Part shown: positions 10,466 through 24,000 of the stretch, one piece after another
Numbering within the stretch: position 1 is the stretch's first letter
Layout: every line of letters begins with the position of its first letter
Assembly (NCBI RefSeq): GCF_051020985.1
Contig: NW_027475138.1
Location: forward strand, 682,001 to 746,000
DNA length: 64,000 nucleotides
Direction: 5' to 3'
Source of the DNA: Nomia melanderi
Lineage: Eukaryota; Arthropoda; Insecta; Hymenoptera; Halictidae
Notes under the pieces: generated by a model
Database searches by the model: none
What the model was told of the DNA's origin: nothing
Seen by the model: the letters and a program-made list of their open reading frames with translations, nothing else
Position numbers and translations under genes: made by a program

Positions 10466-12590
10466 TATCTGGTGATATCTCGGGTGCTATTAGAGATAGC
10501 GCAATAAACCAAAGTGAATTATCTGCAGGAGGCCCTGGCGCACGAATCTGTGCAACGGGAACGACCCCGGACCACCAGGGGCCGAGAAAACCACAGTCTC
10601 ATGGGGCCGGACACTCAGGGTCAGGGGAAAATCCAATATAGATCTGGTGATATCTCGGGTGCTATTACAGATAGCGCAATAAACCAAAGTGAATTATCTG
10701 CAGGAGACCCTTGCGCATGAATCTGTGCAACGGGAACGTCCTCGGACCACCAGGGGCCGAGAAAACCACAGTCTCATGGGGCCGGACACTCAGGGTCAGG
10801 GGAAAATCCAATATAGATCTGGTGATATCTCGGCTGCTATTACACATAGCGCAATAAATCAAAGTGCATTACCTGTAGGAGGCCCTGGCGCATGAATCTG
10901 TGCAGCGGGAACGTCCTCGGACCTCCAGGGGCCGAGACAACGACCGTCTCATGGGGCCGGACACTCAGGGTCAGGGTAAAATCCAATATATATCTGGTGA
11001 TATCTCGGGTGCTATAACAGATAGCGCAATAAATCAAAGTGCATTGTCTGTAGGAGGCCCTGGCGCATGGATCTGTGCAGCGGGAACGACCTCGGACCAC
11101 CAGGGGCCGAGAAAAGCACAGTCTCATGGGGCCGGACACTCAGGGTCAGGGTAAAATCCAATATATATCTGGTGATATCTCGGGTGCTATTAGAGATAGC
11201 GCAATAAACCAAAGTGAATTATATGCAGGAGGCCCTGGCGCATGAATCTGTGCAGCGGGAACGACCGCGGACCACCAGGGGCCGAGAAAACGACCGTCTC
11301 ATGTGGCCGGACACTCAGGGTCAGTGAAAAATCCAATATATATCTGCTGATATCTCGGGTGCTATTACAGATAGCGTAATAAAACAAAGTGCATTGTCTG
11401 TAGGAGGCCCTGGCGCATGAATCTGTGCAGCGGGAACGACCTCGGACCACCAGGGGCCGAGAAAACCACAGTCTCATGGGGCCGGACACTCAGGGACAGG
11501 GGAAAATCCAATATATATCTGGTGATATCTCGGGTGCTATTACAGATAGAGCAATAAATCAAAGTGCATTGTCTGTAGGAGGCCCTGGCGCATGAATGTG
11601 TGCAGCGGGAACGACCTCGGACCACCAGGGGCCGAGAAAACCGCAGTCTCATGGGGCCGGACACTCAGGGTCAGGGAAAAATAAAATATATATCTGGTGA
11701 TATCTCGGGCGCTATTACAGATAGCGCAATAAATCAAAGTGCATTGTCTGCAGGAGGCCCTGGCGCATGCATCTGTGCAGCGGGAACGACCTAGGACCAC
11801 CAGGGGCCGAGAAAACCACCGTCTCATGGGGCCGGACACTCAGGGTAAGGGAAAAATCCAATATATATCTGGTGATGTCTCGGGTGCTATTAGAGATAGC
11901 GCAATAAACGAAAGTGAATTATCTGCAGGAGGCCCTGGCGCATGAATCTGTGCAGCGGGAACGACCGCGGACCACCAGGGGCCGAGAAAACCACCGTCTC
12001 ATGGGGCCGGACACTCAGGGTCAGGGAAAAATCCAATATATATCTGGTGATATCTCGGGTGCTATTAGAGATAGCGCAATAAACCAAAGTGAGTTATCTG
12101 CAGGAGGCCCTGGCGCATGAATCTGTGCAACGGGAACGACCTCGGACCACCAGGGGCCGAGAAAACCATAGTCTCATGGGGCCGGACACTCAGGGTCAGG
12201 GGAAAATCCAATATATATCTGGTGATATCTCGGGTGCTATTAGAGATAGCGCAATAAATCAAAGTGCATTGTCTGTAGGAGGCCCTGGCGCATGAATCTG
12301 TGCAGCGGGAACGACCTCGGAACACCAGGGACCGAGAAAACCACCGTCTCATGGGGCCGGACACTCAGGGTCAGTGAAAAATCCAATATATATGTGGTGA
12401 TATCTCGGGTGCTATTACAGATAGCGCAATAAATCAAAGTGCATTGTCTGTAGGAGACCCTGGCGCATGAACCTGTGCAGCGGGAACGACCTCGGACCAC
12501 CAGGGGCCGAGAAAACCACAGTCTCATGGGGCCGGACGCACAGGGTCAGTGAAAAATCCAATATATATCTGGTGATATCTCGGGTGCTAT
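10465..12590 (+). repeat. HOR copy 2, 12 monomers
   Basis: The same ordered set of variant monomers as in 8190-10465 recurs, lacking the duplicated last monomer, so the distance to copy 3 is 2100 bp (12 monomers). Small differences from copy 1 are visible, such as GGAGACCCTTGC near 10707 against GGAGGCCCTTGC near 8432, and CATGTGGCCGG near 11303. Confidence 0.82.
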
Positions 12591-14000
12591 TAGAGATAGC
12601 GCAATAAACCAAAGTGAATTATCTGCAGGAGGCCCTGGCGCATGAATCTGTGCAACGGGAACGACCCCGGACCACCAGGGGCCGAGAAAACCACAGTCTC
12701 ATGGGGCCGGACACTCAGGGTCAGGGGAAAATCCAATATAGATCTGGTGATATCTCGGGTGCTATTACAGATAGCGCAATAAACCAAAGTGAATTATCTG
12801 CAGGAGGCCCTTGCGCATGAATCTGTGCAACGGGAACGTCCTCGGACCACCAGGGGCCGAGAAAACCACAGTCTCATGGGGCCGGACACTCAGGGTCAGG
12901 GGAAAATCCAATATAGATCTGGTGATATCTCGGCTGCTATTACAGATAGCGCAATAAATCAAAGTGCATTACCTGTAGGAGGACCTGGCGCATGAATCTG
13001 TGCAGCGGGAACGTCCTCGGACCTCCAGGGGCCGAGACAACGACCGTCTCATGGGGCCGGACACTCAGGGTCAGGGTAAAATCCAATTTATATCTGGTGA
13101 TATCTCGGGTGCTATAACAGATAGCGCAATAAATCAAAGTGCATTGTCTGTAGGAGGCCCTGGCGCATGGATCTGTCCAGCGGGAACGACCTCGGACCAC
13201 CAGGGGCCGAGAAAAGCACAGTCTCATGGGGCCGGACACTCAGGGTCAGGGTAAAATCCAATATATATCTGGTGATATCTCGGGTGCTATTAGAGATAGC
13301 GCAATAAACCAAAGTGAATTATATGCAGGAGGCCCTGGCGCATGAATCTGTGCAGCGGGAACGACCGCGGACCACCAGGGGCCGAGAAAAGCACAGTCTC
13401 ATGGGGCCGGACACTCAGGGTCAGGGGAAAATCCAATATATATCTGGTGATATCTCGGGTGCTATTACAGATAGAGCAATAAATCAAAGTGCATTGTCTG
13501 TAGGAGGCCCTGGCGCATGAATGTGTGCAGCGGGAACGACCTCGGACCACCAGGGGCCGAGAAAACCGCAGTCTCATGGGGCCGGACACTCAGGGTCAGG
13601 GAAAAATAAAATATATATCTGGTGATATCTCGGGCGCTATTACAGATAGCGCAATATATCAAAGTGCATTGTCTGCAGGAGGCCCTGGCGCATGCACCTG
13701 TGCAGCGGGAACGACCTAGGACCACCAGGGGCCGAGAAAACCACCGTCTCATGGGGCCGGACACTCAGGGTAAGGGAAAAATCCAATATATATCTGGTGA
13801 TGTCTCGGGTGCTATTAGAGATAGCGCAATAAACGAAAGTGAATTATCTGCAGGAGGCCCTGGCGCATGAATCTGTGCAGCGGGAACGACCGCGGACCAC
13901 CAGGGGCCGAGAAAACCACCGTCTCATGGGGCCGGACACTCAGGGTCAGGGAAAAATCCAATATAGATCTGGTGATATCTCGGCTGCTATTACAGATAGC
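12590..14000 (+). repeat. HOR copy 3, shortened (11-monomer spacing), then mosaic
   Basis: Positions 12590-13290 follow copy 2 at offset 2100, and 13440-13930 follow it at offset 1925 (11 monomers). One whole monomer has therefore dropped out around 13290-13440, and the junction monomer is a chimera of its two neighbours. After about 13930 the order breaks up. Confidence 0.78.
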
Positions 14001-17000
14001 GCAATAAATCAAAGTGCATTACCTGTAGGAGGCCCTGGCGCATGAATCTGTGCAGCGGGAACGTCCTCGGACCTCCAGGGGCCGAGACAACGACCGTCTC
14101 ATGGGGCCGGACACTCAGGGTCAGGGGAAAATCCAATATAGATCTGGTGATATCTCGGCTGCTATTACACATAGCGCAATAAATCAAAGTGCATTACCTG
14201 TAGGAGGCCCTGGCGCATGAATCTGTGCAGCGGGAACGACCTCGGAACACCAGGGACCGAGAAAACCACCGTCTCATGGGGCCGGACACTCAGGGTCAGT
14301 GAAAAATCCAATATATATGTGGTGATATCTCGGGTGCTATTACAGATAGCGTAATAAATCAAAGTGCATTACCTGTAGGAGGCCCTGGCGCATGAATCTG
14401 TGCAGCGGGAACGTCCTCGGACCTCCAGGGGCCGAGACAACGACCGTCTCATGGGGCCGGACACTCAGGGTCAGGGTAAAATCCAATATATATCTGGTGA
14501 TATCTCGGGTTCTATAACAGATAGCGCAATAAATCAAAGTGCATTGTCTGTAGGAGGCCCTGGCGCATGAATCTGTGCAGCGGGAACGACCTCGGACCAC
14601 CAGGGGCCGAGAAAAGCACAGTCTCATGGGGCCGGACACTCAGGGTCAGGGTAAAATCCAATATATATCTGGTGATATCTCGGGTGCTATTAGAGATAGC
14701 GCAATAAACCAAAGTGAATTATCTGCAGGAGGCCCTGGCGCATGAATCTGTGCAGCGGGAACGACCTCGGATCACCAGGGGCCGAGAAAACTACCGTCTC
14801 ATGGGGCTGGATACTCAGGGTCAGGGGAAAATCCAATATAGATCTGGTGATATCTCGGGTGCTATTACAGATAGCGCAATAAATCAAAGTGCATTGTCTG
14901 TAGGAGACCCTGGCGCATGAACCTGTGCAGCGGGAACGACCTCGGACCACCAGGGGCCGAGAAAACGACCGTCTCATGGGGCCGGACGCTCAGGGTCAGT
15001 GAAAAATCCAATATATATCTGGTGATATCTCGGGTGCTATTAGAGATAGCGCAATAAACGAAAGTGAATTATCTGCAGGAGTCCCTGGCGCATGGATCTG
15101 TGCAACGGGAACGACCTCGGACCACCAGGGGCCGAGAAAACCACAGTCTCATGGGGTCGGACACTCAGGGTCAGGGGAAAATCCAATATAGATCTGGTGA
15201 TATCTCGGGTGCTATTACAGATAGCGCAATAAACCAAAGTGAATTATCTGCAGGAGGCCCTGGCGCATGAATCTGTGCAACGGGAACGACCTCGGACCAC
15301 CAGGGGCCGAGAAAACCACAGTCTCATGGGGCCGGACACTCAGGGTCAGGGGAAAATCCAATATAGATCTGGTGATATCTCGGGCGCTATTACAGATAGC
15401 ACAATAAATCAAAGTGCATTACCTGTAGGAGGCCCTGGCGCATGAATCTGTGCAGCGGGGACGTCCTCGGACCGCCAGGGGCCAAGACAACGACCGTCTC
15501 ATGGGGCCGGACACTCAGGGTCAGGGTAAAATCCAATATATATCTGGTGATATGCCGGGTGCTATTACAGATAGCGCAATAAATCAAAGTGCATTGTCTG
15601 TAGGAGGTCCTGGCGCATGAATCTGTTCAGCGGGAACGACCTCGGACCACCAGGGGCCGAGAAAAGCACAGTCTCATGGGGCCGGACACTCAGGGTCAGG
15701 GTAAAATCCAATATATATCTGGTGATATCTCGGGTGCTATTAGAGATAGCGCAATAAACCAAAGTGAATTATCTGCAGGAGGCCCTGGCGCATGAATCTG
15801 TGCAGCGGCAACGACCTCGGACCACCAGGGGCCGATAAAACGACCGTCTCATGGGGCCGGACACTCAGGGTCAGTGAAAAATCCAATATATATCTGCTGA
15901 TATCTCGGGTGCTATTAGAGATAGCGTAATAAATCAGAGTGCATTGTCTGTAGGAGGCCCTGGCGCATGAATCTGTGCAGCGGGAACGACCTCGGACCAC
16001 CAGGGGCCGAGAAAACCACAGTCTCATGGGGCCGGACACTCAGGGTCAGGGGAAAATCCAATATATATCTGGTGATATCTCGGGTGCTATTAGAGATAGC
16101 GCAATAAACCAAAGTGAGTTATCTGCAGGAGGCCCTGGCGCATGAATCTGTGCAACGGGAACGACCTCGGAACACCAGGGACCGAGAAAACCACCGTCTC
16201 ATGGGGCCGGACACTCAGGGTCAGTGAAAAATCCAATATATATCTGCTGATATCTCGGGTGCTATTAGAGATAGCGTAATAAATCAGAGTGCATTGTCTG
16301 TAGGAGGCCCTGGCGCATGAATCTGTGCAGCGGGAACGACCTCGGACCACCAGAGTCCGAGAAAACCACAGTCTCATGGGGCCGGACACTCAGGGTCAGG
16401 GGAAAATCCAATATATATCTGGTGATATCTCGGGTGCTATTAGAGATAGCGCAATAAACCAAAGTGAATTATCTGCAGGAGGCCCTGGCGCATGAATCTG
16501 TGCAGCGGGAACGACCTCGGACCACCAGGGGCCGAGAAAACGACCGTCTCATGGGGCCGGACACTCAGGGTCAGGGGAAAATCCAATATAGATCTGGTGA
16601 TATCTCGGGTGCTATTACAGATAGCGCAATAAACCAAAGTGAATTATCTGCAGGAGGCCCTTGCGCATGAATCTGTGCAACGGGAACGTCCTCGGACCAC
16701 CAGGGGCCGAGAAAACCACAGTCTCATGGGGCCGGACACTCAGGGTCAGGGGAAAATCCAATATAGATCTGGTGATATCTCGGCTGCTATTACAGATAGC
16801 GCAATAAATCAAAGTGCATTACCTGTAGGAGGCCCTGGCGCATGAATCTGTGCAGCGGGAACGTCCTCGGACCTCCAGGGGCCGAGACAACGACCGTCTC
16901 ATGGGGCCGGACACTCAGGGTCAGGGTAAAATCCAATTTATATCTGGTGATATCTCGGGTGCTATAACAGATAGCGCAATAAATCAAAGTGCATTGTCTG

Positions 17001-18700
17001 TAGGAGGCCCTGGCGCATGGATCTGTCCAGCGGGAACGACCTCGGACCACCAGGGGCCGAGAAAAGCACAGTCTCATGGGGCCGGACACTCAGGGTCAGG
17101 GTAAAATCCAATATATATCTGGTGATATCTCGGGTGCTATTAGAGATAGCGCAATAAACCAAAGTGAATTATATGCAGGAGGCCCTGGCGCATGAATCTG
17201 TGCAGCGGGAACGACCGCGGACCACCAGGGGCCGAGAAAAGCACAGTCTCATGGGGCCGGACACTCAGGGTCAGGGGAAAATCCAATATATATCTGGTGA
17301 TATCTCGGGTGCTATTAGAGATAGCGCAATAAATCAAAGTGCATTGTCTGTAGGAGGCCCTGGCGCATGAATCTGTGCAGCGGGAACGACCTCGGAACAC
17401 CAGGGACCGAGAAAACCACCGTCTCATGGGGCCGGACACTCAGGGTCAGTGAAAAATCCAATATATATGTGGTGATATCTCGGGTGCTATTACAGATAGC
17501 GCAATAAATCAAAGTGCATTGCCTGTAGGAGACCCTGGCGCATGAACCTGTGCAGCGGGAACGACCTCGGACCACCAGGGGCCGAGAAAAGCACAGTCTC
17601 ATGGGGCCGGACACTCAGGGTCAGGGTAAAATCCAATATATATCTGGTGATATCTCGGGTGCTATTAGAGATAGCGCAATAAACCAAAGTGAATTATATG
17701 CAGGAGGCCCTGGCGCATGAATCTGTGCAGCGGGAACGACCGCGGACCACCAGGGGCCGAGAAAACGACCGTCTCATGTGGCCGGACACTCAGGGTCAGT
17801 GAAAAATCCAATATATATCTGCTGATATCTCGGGTGCTATTACAGATAGCGTAATAAAACAAAGTGCATTGTCTGTAGGAGGCCCTGGCGCATGAATCTG
17901 TGCAGCGGGAACGACCTCGGACCACCAGGGGCCGAGAAAACCACAGTCTCATGGGGCCGGACACTCAGGGACAGGGGAAAATCCAATATATATCTGGTGA
18001 TATCTCGGGTGCTATTACAGATAGAGCAATAAATCAAAGTGCATTGTCTGTAGGAGGCCCTGGCGCATGAATGTGTGCAGCGGGAACGACCTCGGACCAC
18101 CAGGGGCCGAGAAAACCGCAGTCTCATGGGGCCGGACACTCAGGGTCAGGGAAAAATAAAATATATATCTGGTGATATCTCGGGCGCTATTACAGATAGC
18201 GCAATAAACGAAAGTGAATTATCTGCAGGAGGCCCTGGCGCATGAATCTGTGCAGCGGGAACGACCGCGGACCACCAGGGGCCGAGAAAACCACCGTCTC
18301 ATGGGGCCGGACACTCAGGGTCAGGGAAAAATCCAATATAGATCTGGTGATATCTCGGCTGCTATTACAGATAGCGCAATAAATCAAAGTGCATTACCTG
18401 TAGGAGGCCCTGGCGCATGAATCTGTGCAGCGGGAACGTCCTCGGACCTCCAGGGGCCGAGACAACGACCGTCTCATGGGGCCGGACACTCAGGGTCAGG
18501 GTAAAATCCAATATATATCTGGTGATATCTCGGGTTCTATAACAGATAGCGCAATAAATCAAAGTGCATTGTCTGTAGGAGGCCCTGGTGCATGAATCTG
18601 TGCAGCGGGAACGACCTCGGACCACCAGGGGCCGAGAAAAGCACAGTCTCATGGGGCCGGACACTCAGGGACAGGGGAAAATCCAATATATATCTGGTGA
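14000..18700 (+). repeat. Mosaic of re-copied HOR fragments
   Basis: Satellite only. Fragments of the preceding HOR recur out of register: 16615-17190 matches 12765-13340 (offset 3850, 22 monomers), and 17640-18180 matches 11165-11705 (offset 6475, 37 monomers, sharing the rare CATGTGGCCGG at 17776). The segment 17315-17500 is again AACACCAGGGACCG type. No length change was found in this stretch. Confidence 0.7.
15740..16440 (+). repeat. Local duplication of a two-monomer unit
   Basis: Positions 15740-16090 and 16090-16440 are similar at an offset of exactly 350 bp. They share the otherwise rare GCGTAATAAATCAGAGTG (about 15925 and 16275) and ATCTGCTGATATC. They differ in one segment, where the second copy has AACACCAGGGACCG, which suggests a later conversion patch. 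Confidence 0.7.
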
Positions 18701-19890
18701 TATCTCGGGTGCTATTAGAGATAGCGCAATAAATCAATGTGCATTGTCTGTAGGAGGCCCTGGCGCATGAATCTGTGCAGCGGAAACGACCTCGGAACAC
18801 CAGGGACCGAGAAAACCACCGTCTCATGGGGCCGGACACTCAGGGTCAGTGAAAAATCCAATATATATGTGGTGATATCTTGGGTGCTATTACAGATAGA
18901 GCAATAAATCAAAGTGCATTGTCTGTAGGAGGCCCTCGCGCATGAATCTGTGCAGCGGGAACAACCTCGGACCACCAGGGGCCGAGAAAACCACAGTCTC
19001 ATGGGGCCGGACACTCAGGGTCAGGGGAAAATCCAATATATATCTGGTGATATCTCGGGTGCTATTAGAGATAGCGCAATAAACCAAAGTGAATTATCTG
19101 CAGGAGGCCCTGGCGCATGAATCTGTGCAGCGGGAACGACCTCGGATCACCAGGGGCCGAGAAAACTACCGTCTCATGGGGCCGGATACTCAGGGTCAGT
19201 GAAAAATCCAATATATATCTGCTGATATCTCGGGTGCTATTACAGATAGCGCAATAAATCAAAGTGCATTGTCTGTAGGAGGCCCTTGCGCATGAATCTG
19301 TGCAGCGGGAACGACCTCGGACCACCAGGGGCCGAGAAAACCACAGTCTCATGGGGCCGGACACTCAGGGTCAGGGGAAAATCCAATATATATCTGGTGA
19401 TAACTCGGGTGCTATTAGAGATAGCGCAATAAACCAAAGTGAATTATCTGCAGGAGGCCCTGGCGCATGATTCTGTGCAGCGGGAACGACCTCGGACCAC
19501 CAGGGGCCGAGAAAACCACAGTCTCATGGGGCCGGACACTCAGGGTCAGGGGAAAATCCAATATATATCTGGTGATATCTCGGGTGCTATTGGAGATAGC
19601 GCAATAAACCATAGTGAATTATCTGCAGGAGGCCCTGGCGCATGAATGTGTGCAGCGGGAACGACCTCGGACCACCAGGGGCCGAGAAAACCGCAGTCTC
19701 ATGGGGCCGGACACTCAGGGTCAGGGGAATATCCAATATATATCTGGTGATATCTCGGGTGCTATTAGAGATAGCGCAATAAATCAATGTGCATTGTCTG
19801 TAGGAGGCCCTGGCGCATGAATCTGTGCAGCGGGAACAACCTCGGAACACCAGGGACCGAGAAAACCACCGTCTCATGGGGCCGGACACT
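18700..19890 (+). repeat. Displaced copy of the six-monomer HOR
   Basis: Positions 18700-19890 align with 24123-25312 at offset 5423 (31 monomers minus 2 bp, accounted for by the small indels between them). Shared private variants are AATCAATGTGC, CCCTCGCGCATG, GATAACTCGGG, GCATGATTCTG and GGGGAATATCC. Confidence 0.78.
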
Positions 19891-22800
19891 CAGGGTCAGG
19901 GGAAAATCCAATATATATCTGGTGATATCTCGGGTGCTATTACAGATAGCGCAATAAATCAAAGTGCATTGTCTGTAGGAGGCCCTGGCGCATGAATCTG
20001 TGCAGCGGGAACGACCTCGGACCCCCAGGGGCCGAGAAAACCACAGTCTCATGGGGCCGGACACTCAGGGTCAGGAGAAAATCCAATATATATCTGGTGA
20101 TATCTCGGGTGCTAATAGAGATAGCGCAATAAACCAAAGTGAATTATCTGCAGGAGTCCCTAGCGCATGAATCTGTGCAGCGGGAACGTCCTCGGGCCTC
20201 CAGGGGCCGAGACAACCACCGTCTCATGGGGCCGGACACTCAGGGTCAGCGTAAAATCCAATATATATCTGGTGATATCTCGGGTGCTATTACAGATAGC
20301 GCAATAAACCATAGTGAATTATCTGCAGGAGGCCCTGGCGCATGAATCTGTGCAGCGGGAACGACCTCGGAGCACCAGGGGCCGAAAAAACCACAGTCTC
20401 ATGGGGCCGGATACTCTGGGTCAGGGGAAAATCCAATAAAGATCTGGTGATATCTCGGGTGCTATTACAGATAGCGCAATAAATCAAAGTGCATTGTCTG
20501 TAGGAGGCCCTGGCGCATGAATCTGTGCAGCGGGAACGACCTCGGACCACCAGGGGCCGAGACAACCACCGTCTCATGGGGCCGGACACTCAGGGTCAGG
20601 GAAAAATCAAAAATATATCTGGTGACATCTCGGGTGCTATTACAGATAGCGCAATAAATCAAAGTGCATTGTCTGGAGGAGGCCCTGGCGCATGAATCTG
20701 GGCAGCGGGAACGACCTCGGACCACCAGGGATAAGAAAACCACAGTCTCATGGGGCCGGACACTCAGGGTCAGGGCAAAATCCAATATATATCTGGTGAT
20801 ATCTCGGGTGCTATTAGAGATAGCGCAATAAACCAAAGTGAATTATATGCAGGAGGCCCTGGCGCATGAATGTGTGCAGCGGGAACGACCTCGGACCACC
20901 AGGGGCCGAGAAAACCACCGTCTCATGGGGCCGGACACTCAGGGTCAGGGAAAAATGCTATTTATATCTGGTGATATTGTCGGGTGCTATTACAGATAGC
21001 GCAATAAATCAAAGTGCATTGTCTGGAGGAGGCCCTGGCGCATGAATCTGGGCAGCGGGACGACCTCGGACCACCAGGGGCCGAGAAAACCACCGTCTCA
21101 TGGGGCCGGACACTCAGGGTCAGGGAAAAATCAAAAATATATCTGGTGACATCTCGGGTGCTATTACAGATAGCGCAATAAATCAAAGTGCATTGTCTGG
21201 AGGAGGCCCTGGCGCATGAATCTGGGCAGCGGGAACGACCTCGGACCACCAGGGGCCGAGAAAACCACAGTCTCATGGGGCCGGACACTCAGGGTCAGGG
21301 GAAAATCCAATATATATGTGGTGATATCTCGGGTGCTACTAGATACAGCGCAATAAACCAAAGTGAATTATCTACAGGAGGCCCTGGCGCATGAATCTGG
21401 GCAGCGGGAACGACCTCGGACCACCAGGGGCCGAGAAAACCACAGTCTAATGGGGCCGGACACTCAGGGTCAGGGGAAAATCCAATATATATCTGGTGAT
21501 ATCTCGGGTGCTATTAGAGATAGCGCAATAAACCAAAGTGAATTATCTGCAGGAGGCCCTGGCGCATGCATCTGTCCAGCGGGAACGACCTCGGACCACC
21601 AGGGGCCGAGAAAACTACAGTCTCATGGGGCCGGACACTCAGGGTCTGGGGAAAATCCAATATATATCTGGTGATATGTCGGGTGCTATTACAGATAGCG
21701 CAATAAATCAAAGTTCATTGTCTGGAGAAGGCCCTGGCGCATGAATCTGTGCAGCGGGAACGACCTCGGTCCACCAGGGGCCGAGAAAACCACCGTCTCA
21801 TGGGGCTGGACACTCAGGGTGAGGGTAATATCCAATATATATCTGGTGATATCTCGGGTGCTATTACAGATAGCGCAATAAATCAAAGTGCATTGTCTGT
21901 AGGAGGCCCTGGCGCATGAATCTGTGCAGCGGGAACGACCTCGGAACACAAGGGGCCGAGAAAACCACCGTCTCATGGGGCAGGACACTCAGGGTCAGTG
22001 AAAAATCCAATATATATCTGGTGATATCTCGGGTGCTATTACACATAGCGCAATAAATCAAAGTGCATTGTCTGTAGGAGACCCTGGCGCATGAACCTCT
22101 GCAGCGGGAACGACCTCGGACCACTAGGGGCCGAGAAAACGACCGTCTCCTGGGGCCGGACGCTCAGGGTCAGTGAAAAATCCAATATATATCTGGTGAT
22201 ATCTCGGGTGCTATTACAGATAGCGCAATAAATCAAAGTGCATTGTCTGTAGGAGGCCCTGGCGCATGAATCTGTGCAGCGGGAACGACCTCGGACCACC
22301 AGGGGCCGAGAAAACCACAGTCTCATGGGGCCGGACACTCAGGGTCAGGGAAAATCCAATATATATCTGGTGATATCTCGGGTGCTATTAGAGATAGCGC
22401 AATAAATCAAAGTGCATTGTCTGTAGGAAGCCCTGGCGCATGAACCTGTGCAGCGGGAACGACCTCGGACCACCAGGGGCCGAGAAAACGACCGTCTCAT
22501 GGGGCCGGACGCTCAGGGTCAGTGAAAAATCCAATATATATCTGGTGATATCTCGGGTGCTATTACAGATAGCGCAATAAATCAAAGTGCATTGTCTGTA
22601 GGAGGCCCTGGCGCATGAATCTGTGAAGCGGCAACGACCTCTGACCACCAGGGGCCGAGAAAACCACAGTCTCATGGGGCCGGACACTCAGGGTCAGGGG
22701 AAAATCCAGTATATATCTGGTGATATCACGGGTGCTATTAGAGATAGCGCAATAAACCAAAGTGAATTATCTGCAGGAGGCCCTGGCGCATGAATCTGTG

Positions 22801-24000
22801 CAGCGGGAACGACCTCGGACCACCAGGGGCCGAAAAAACCACAGTCTCATGGGGCCGGATACTCAGGGTCAGGGGAAAATCCAATAAAGATCTGGTGATA
22901 TCTCGGGTGCTATTACAGATAGCGCAATAAATCAAAGTGCATTGTCTGTAGGAGGCCCTGGCGCATGAATCTGTGCAGCGGGAACGACCTCGGACCACCA
23001 GGGACCGAGACAACCACCGTCTCATGGGGCCGGACACTCAGGGTCAGGGAAAAATCAAAAATATATCTGGTGATATCTCGGGTGCTATTACAGATAGCGC
23101 AATAAATCAAAGTGCATTGTCTGTAGGAGGCCCTGGCGCATGAATCTGTGAAGCGGCAACGACCTCGGACCACCAGGGATAAGAAAACCACAGTCTCATG
23201 GGGCCGGACACTCAGGGTCAGGGCAAAATCCAATATATATCTGGTGATATCTCGGGTGCTATTAGAGATAGCGCAATAAACCAAAGTGAATTATATGCAG
23301 GAGGCCCTGGCGCATGAATGTGTGCAGCGGGAACGACCTCGGACCACCAGGGGCCGAGAAAACCACCGTCTCATGGGGCCGGACACTCAGGGTCAGGGAA
23401 AAATGCTATATATATCTGGTGATATTGTCGGGTGCTATTACAGATAGCGCAATAAATCAAAGTGCATTGTCTGGAGGAGGCCCTGGCGCATGAATCTGGG
23501 CAGCGGGACGACCTCGGACCACCAGGGGCCGAGAAAACCACCGTCTCATGGGGCCGGACACTCAGGGTCAGGGAAAAATGCTATATATATCTGGTGATAT
23601 TGTCGGGTGCTATTACAGATAGCGCAATAAATCAAAGTGCATTGTCTGGAGGAGGCACTGGCGCATGAATCTGGGCAGCGGGAACGACCTCGGACCACCA
23701 GGGGCCGAGAAAACCACAGTCTCATGGGGCCGGACACTCAGGGTCAGGGGAAAATCCAATATATATCTGGTGATATCTCGGGTGCTATTAGAGACAGCGC
23801 AATAAACCAAAGTGAATTATCTGCAGGGGGCCCTGGCGCATGAATCTGTGCAACGGGAACGACCTCGGACCACCAGGGGCCGAGAAAACCACAGTCTCAT
23901 GGGGCCGGACACTCAGGGTCAGGGGAAAATCCAATATATATCTGGTGATATCTCGGGTGCTATTGGAGATAGCGCAATAAACCATAGTGAATTATCTGCA
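19890..24000 (+). repeat. Satellite stretch with clustered small indels
   Basis: This section holds monomers with several one-base length changes: GGGATAAGAAAAC replacing GGGGCCGAGAAAAC (20731, 23179), GATATTGTCGGG with one extra base (20978, 23430, 23600), GCGGGACGACC missing one base (21060, 23508) and GTCAGGGAAAATCC missing one base (22350). Positions 19890-20345 recur near 26363-26740 (offset 6473), and about 21660-23290 recurs at 26735-29065. Confidence 0.75.
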
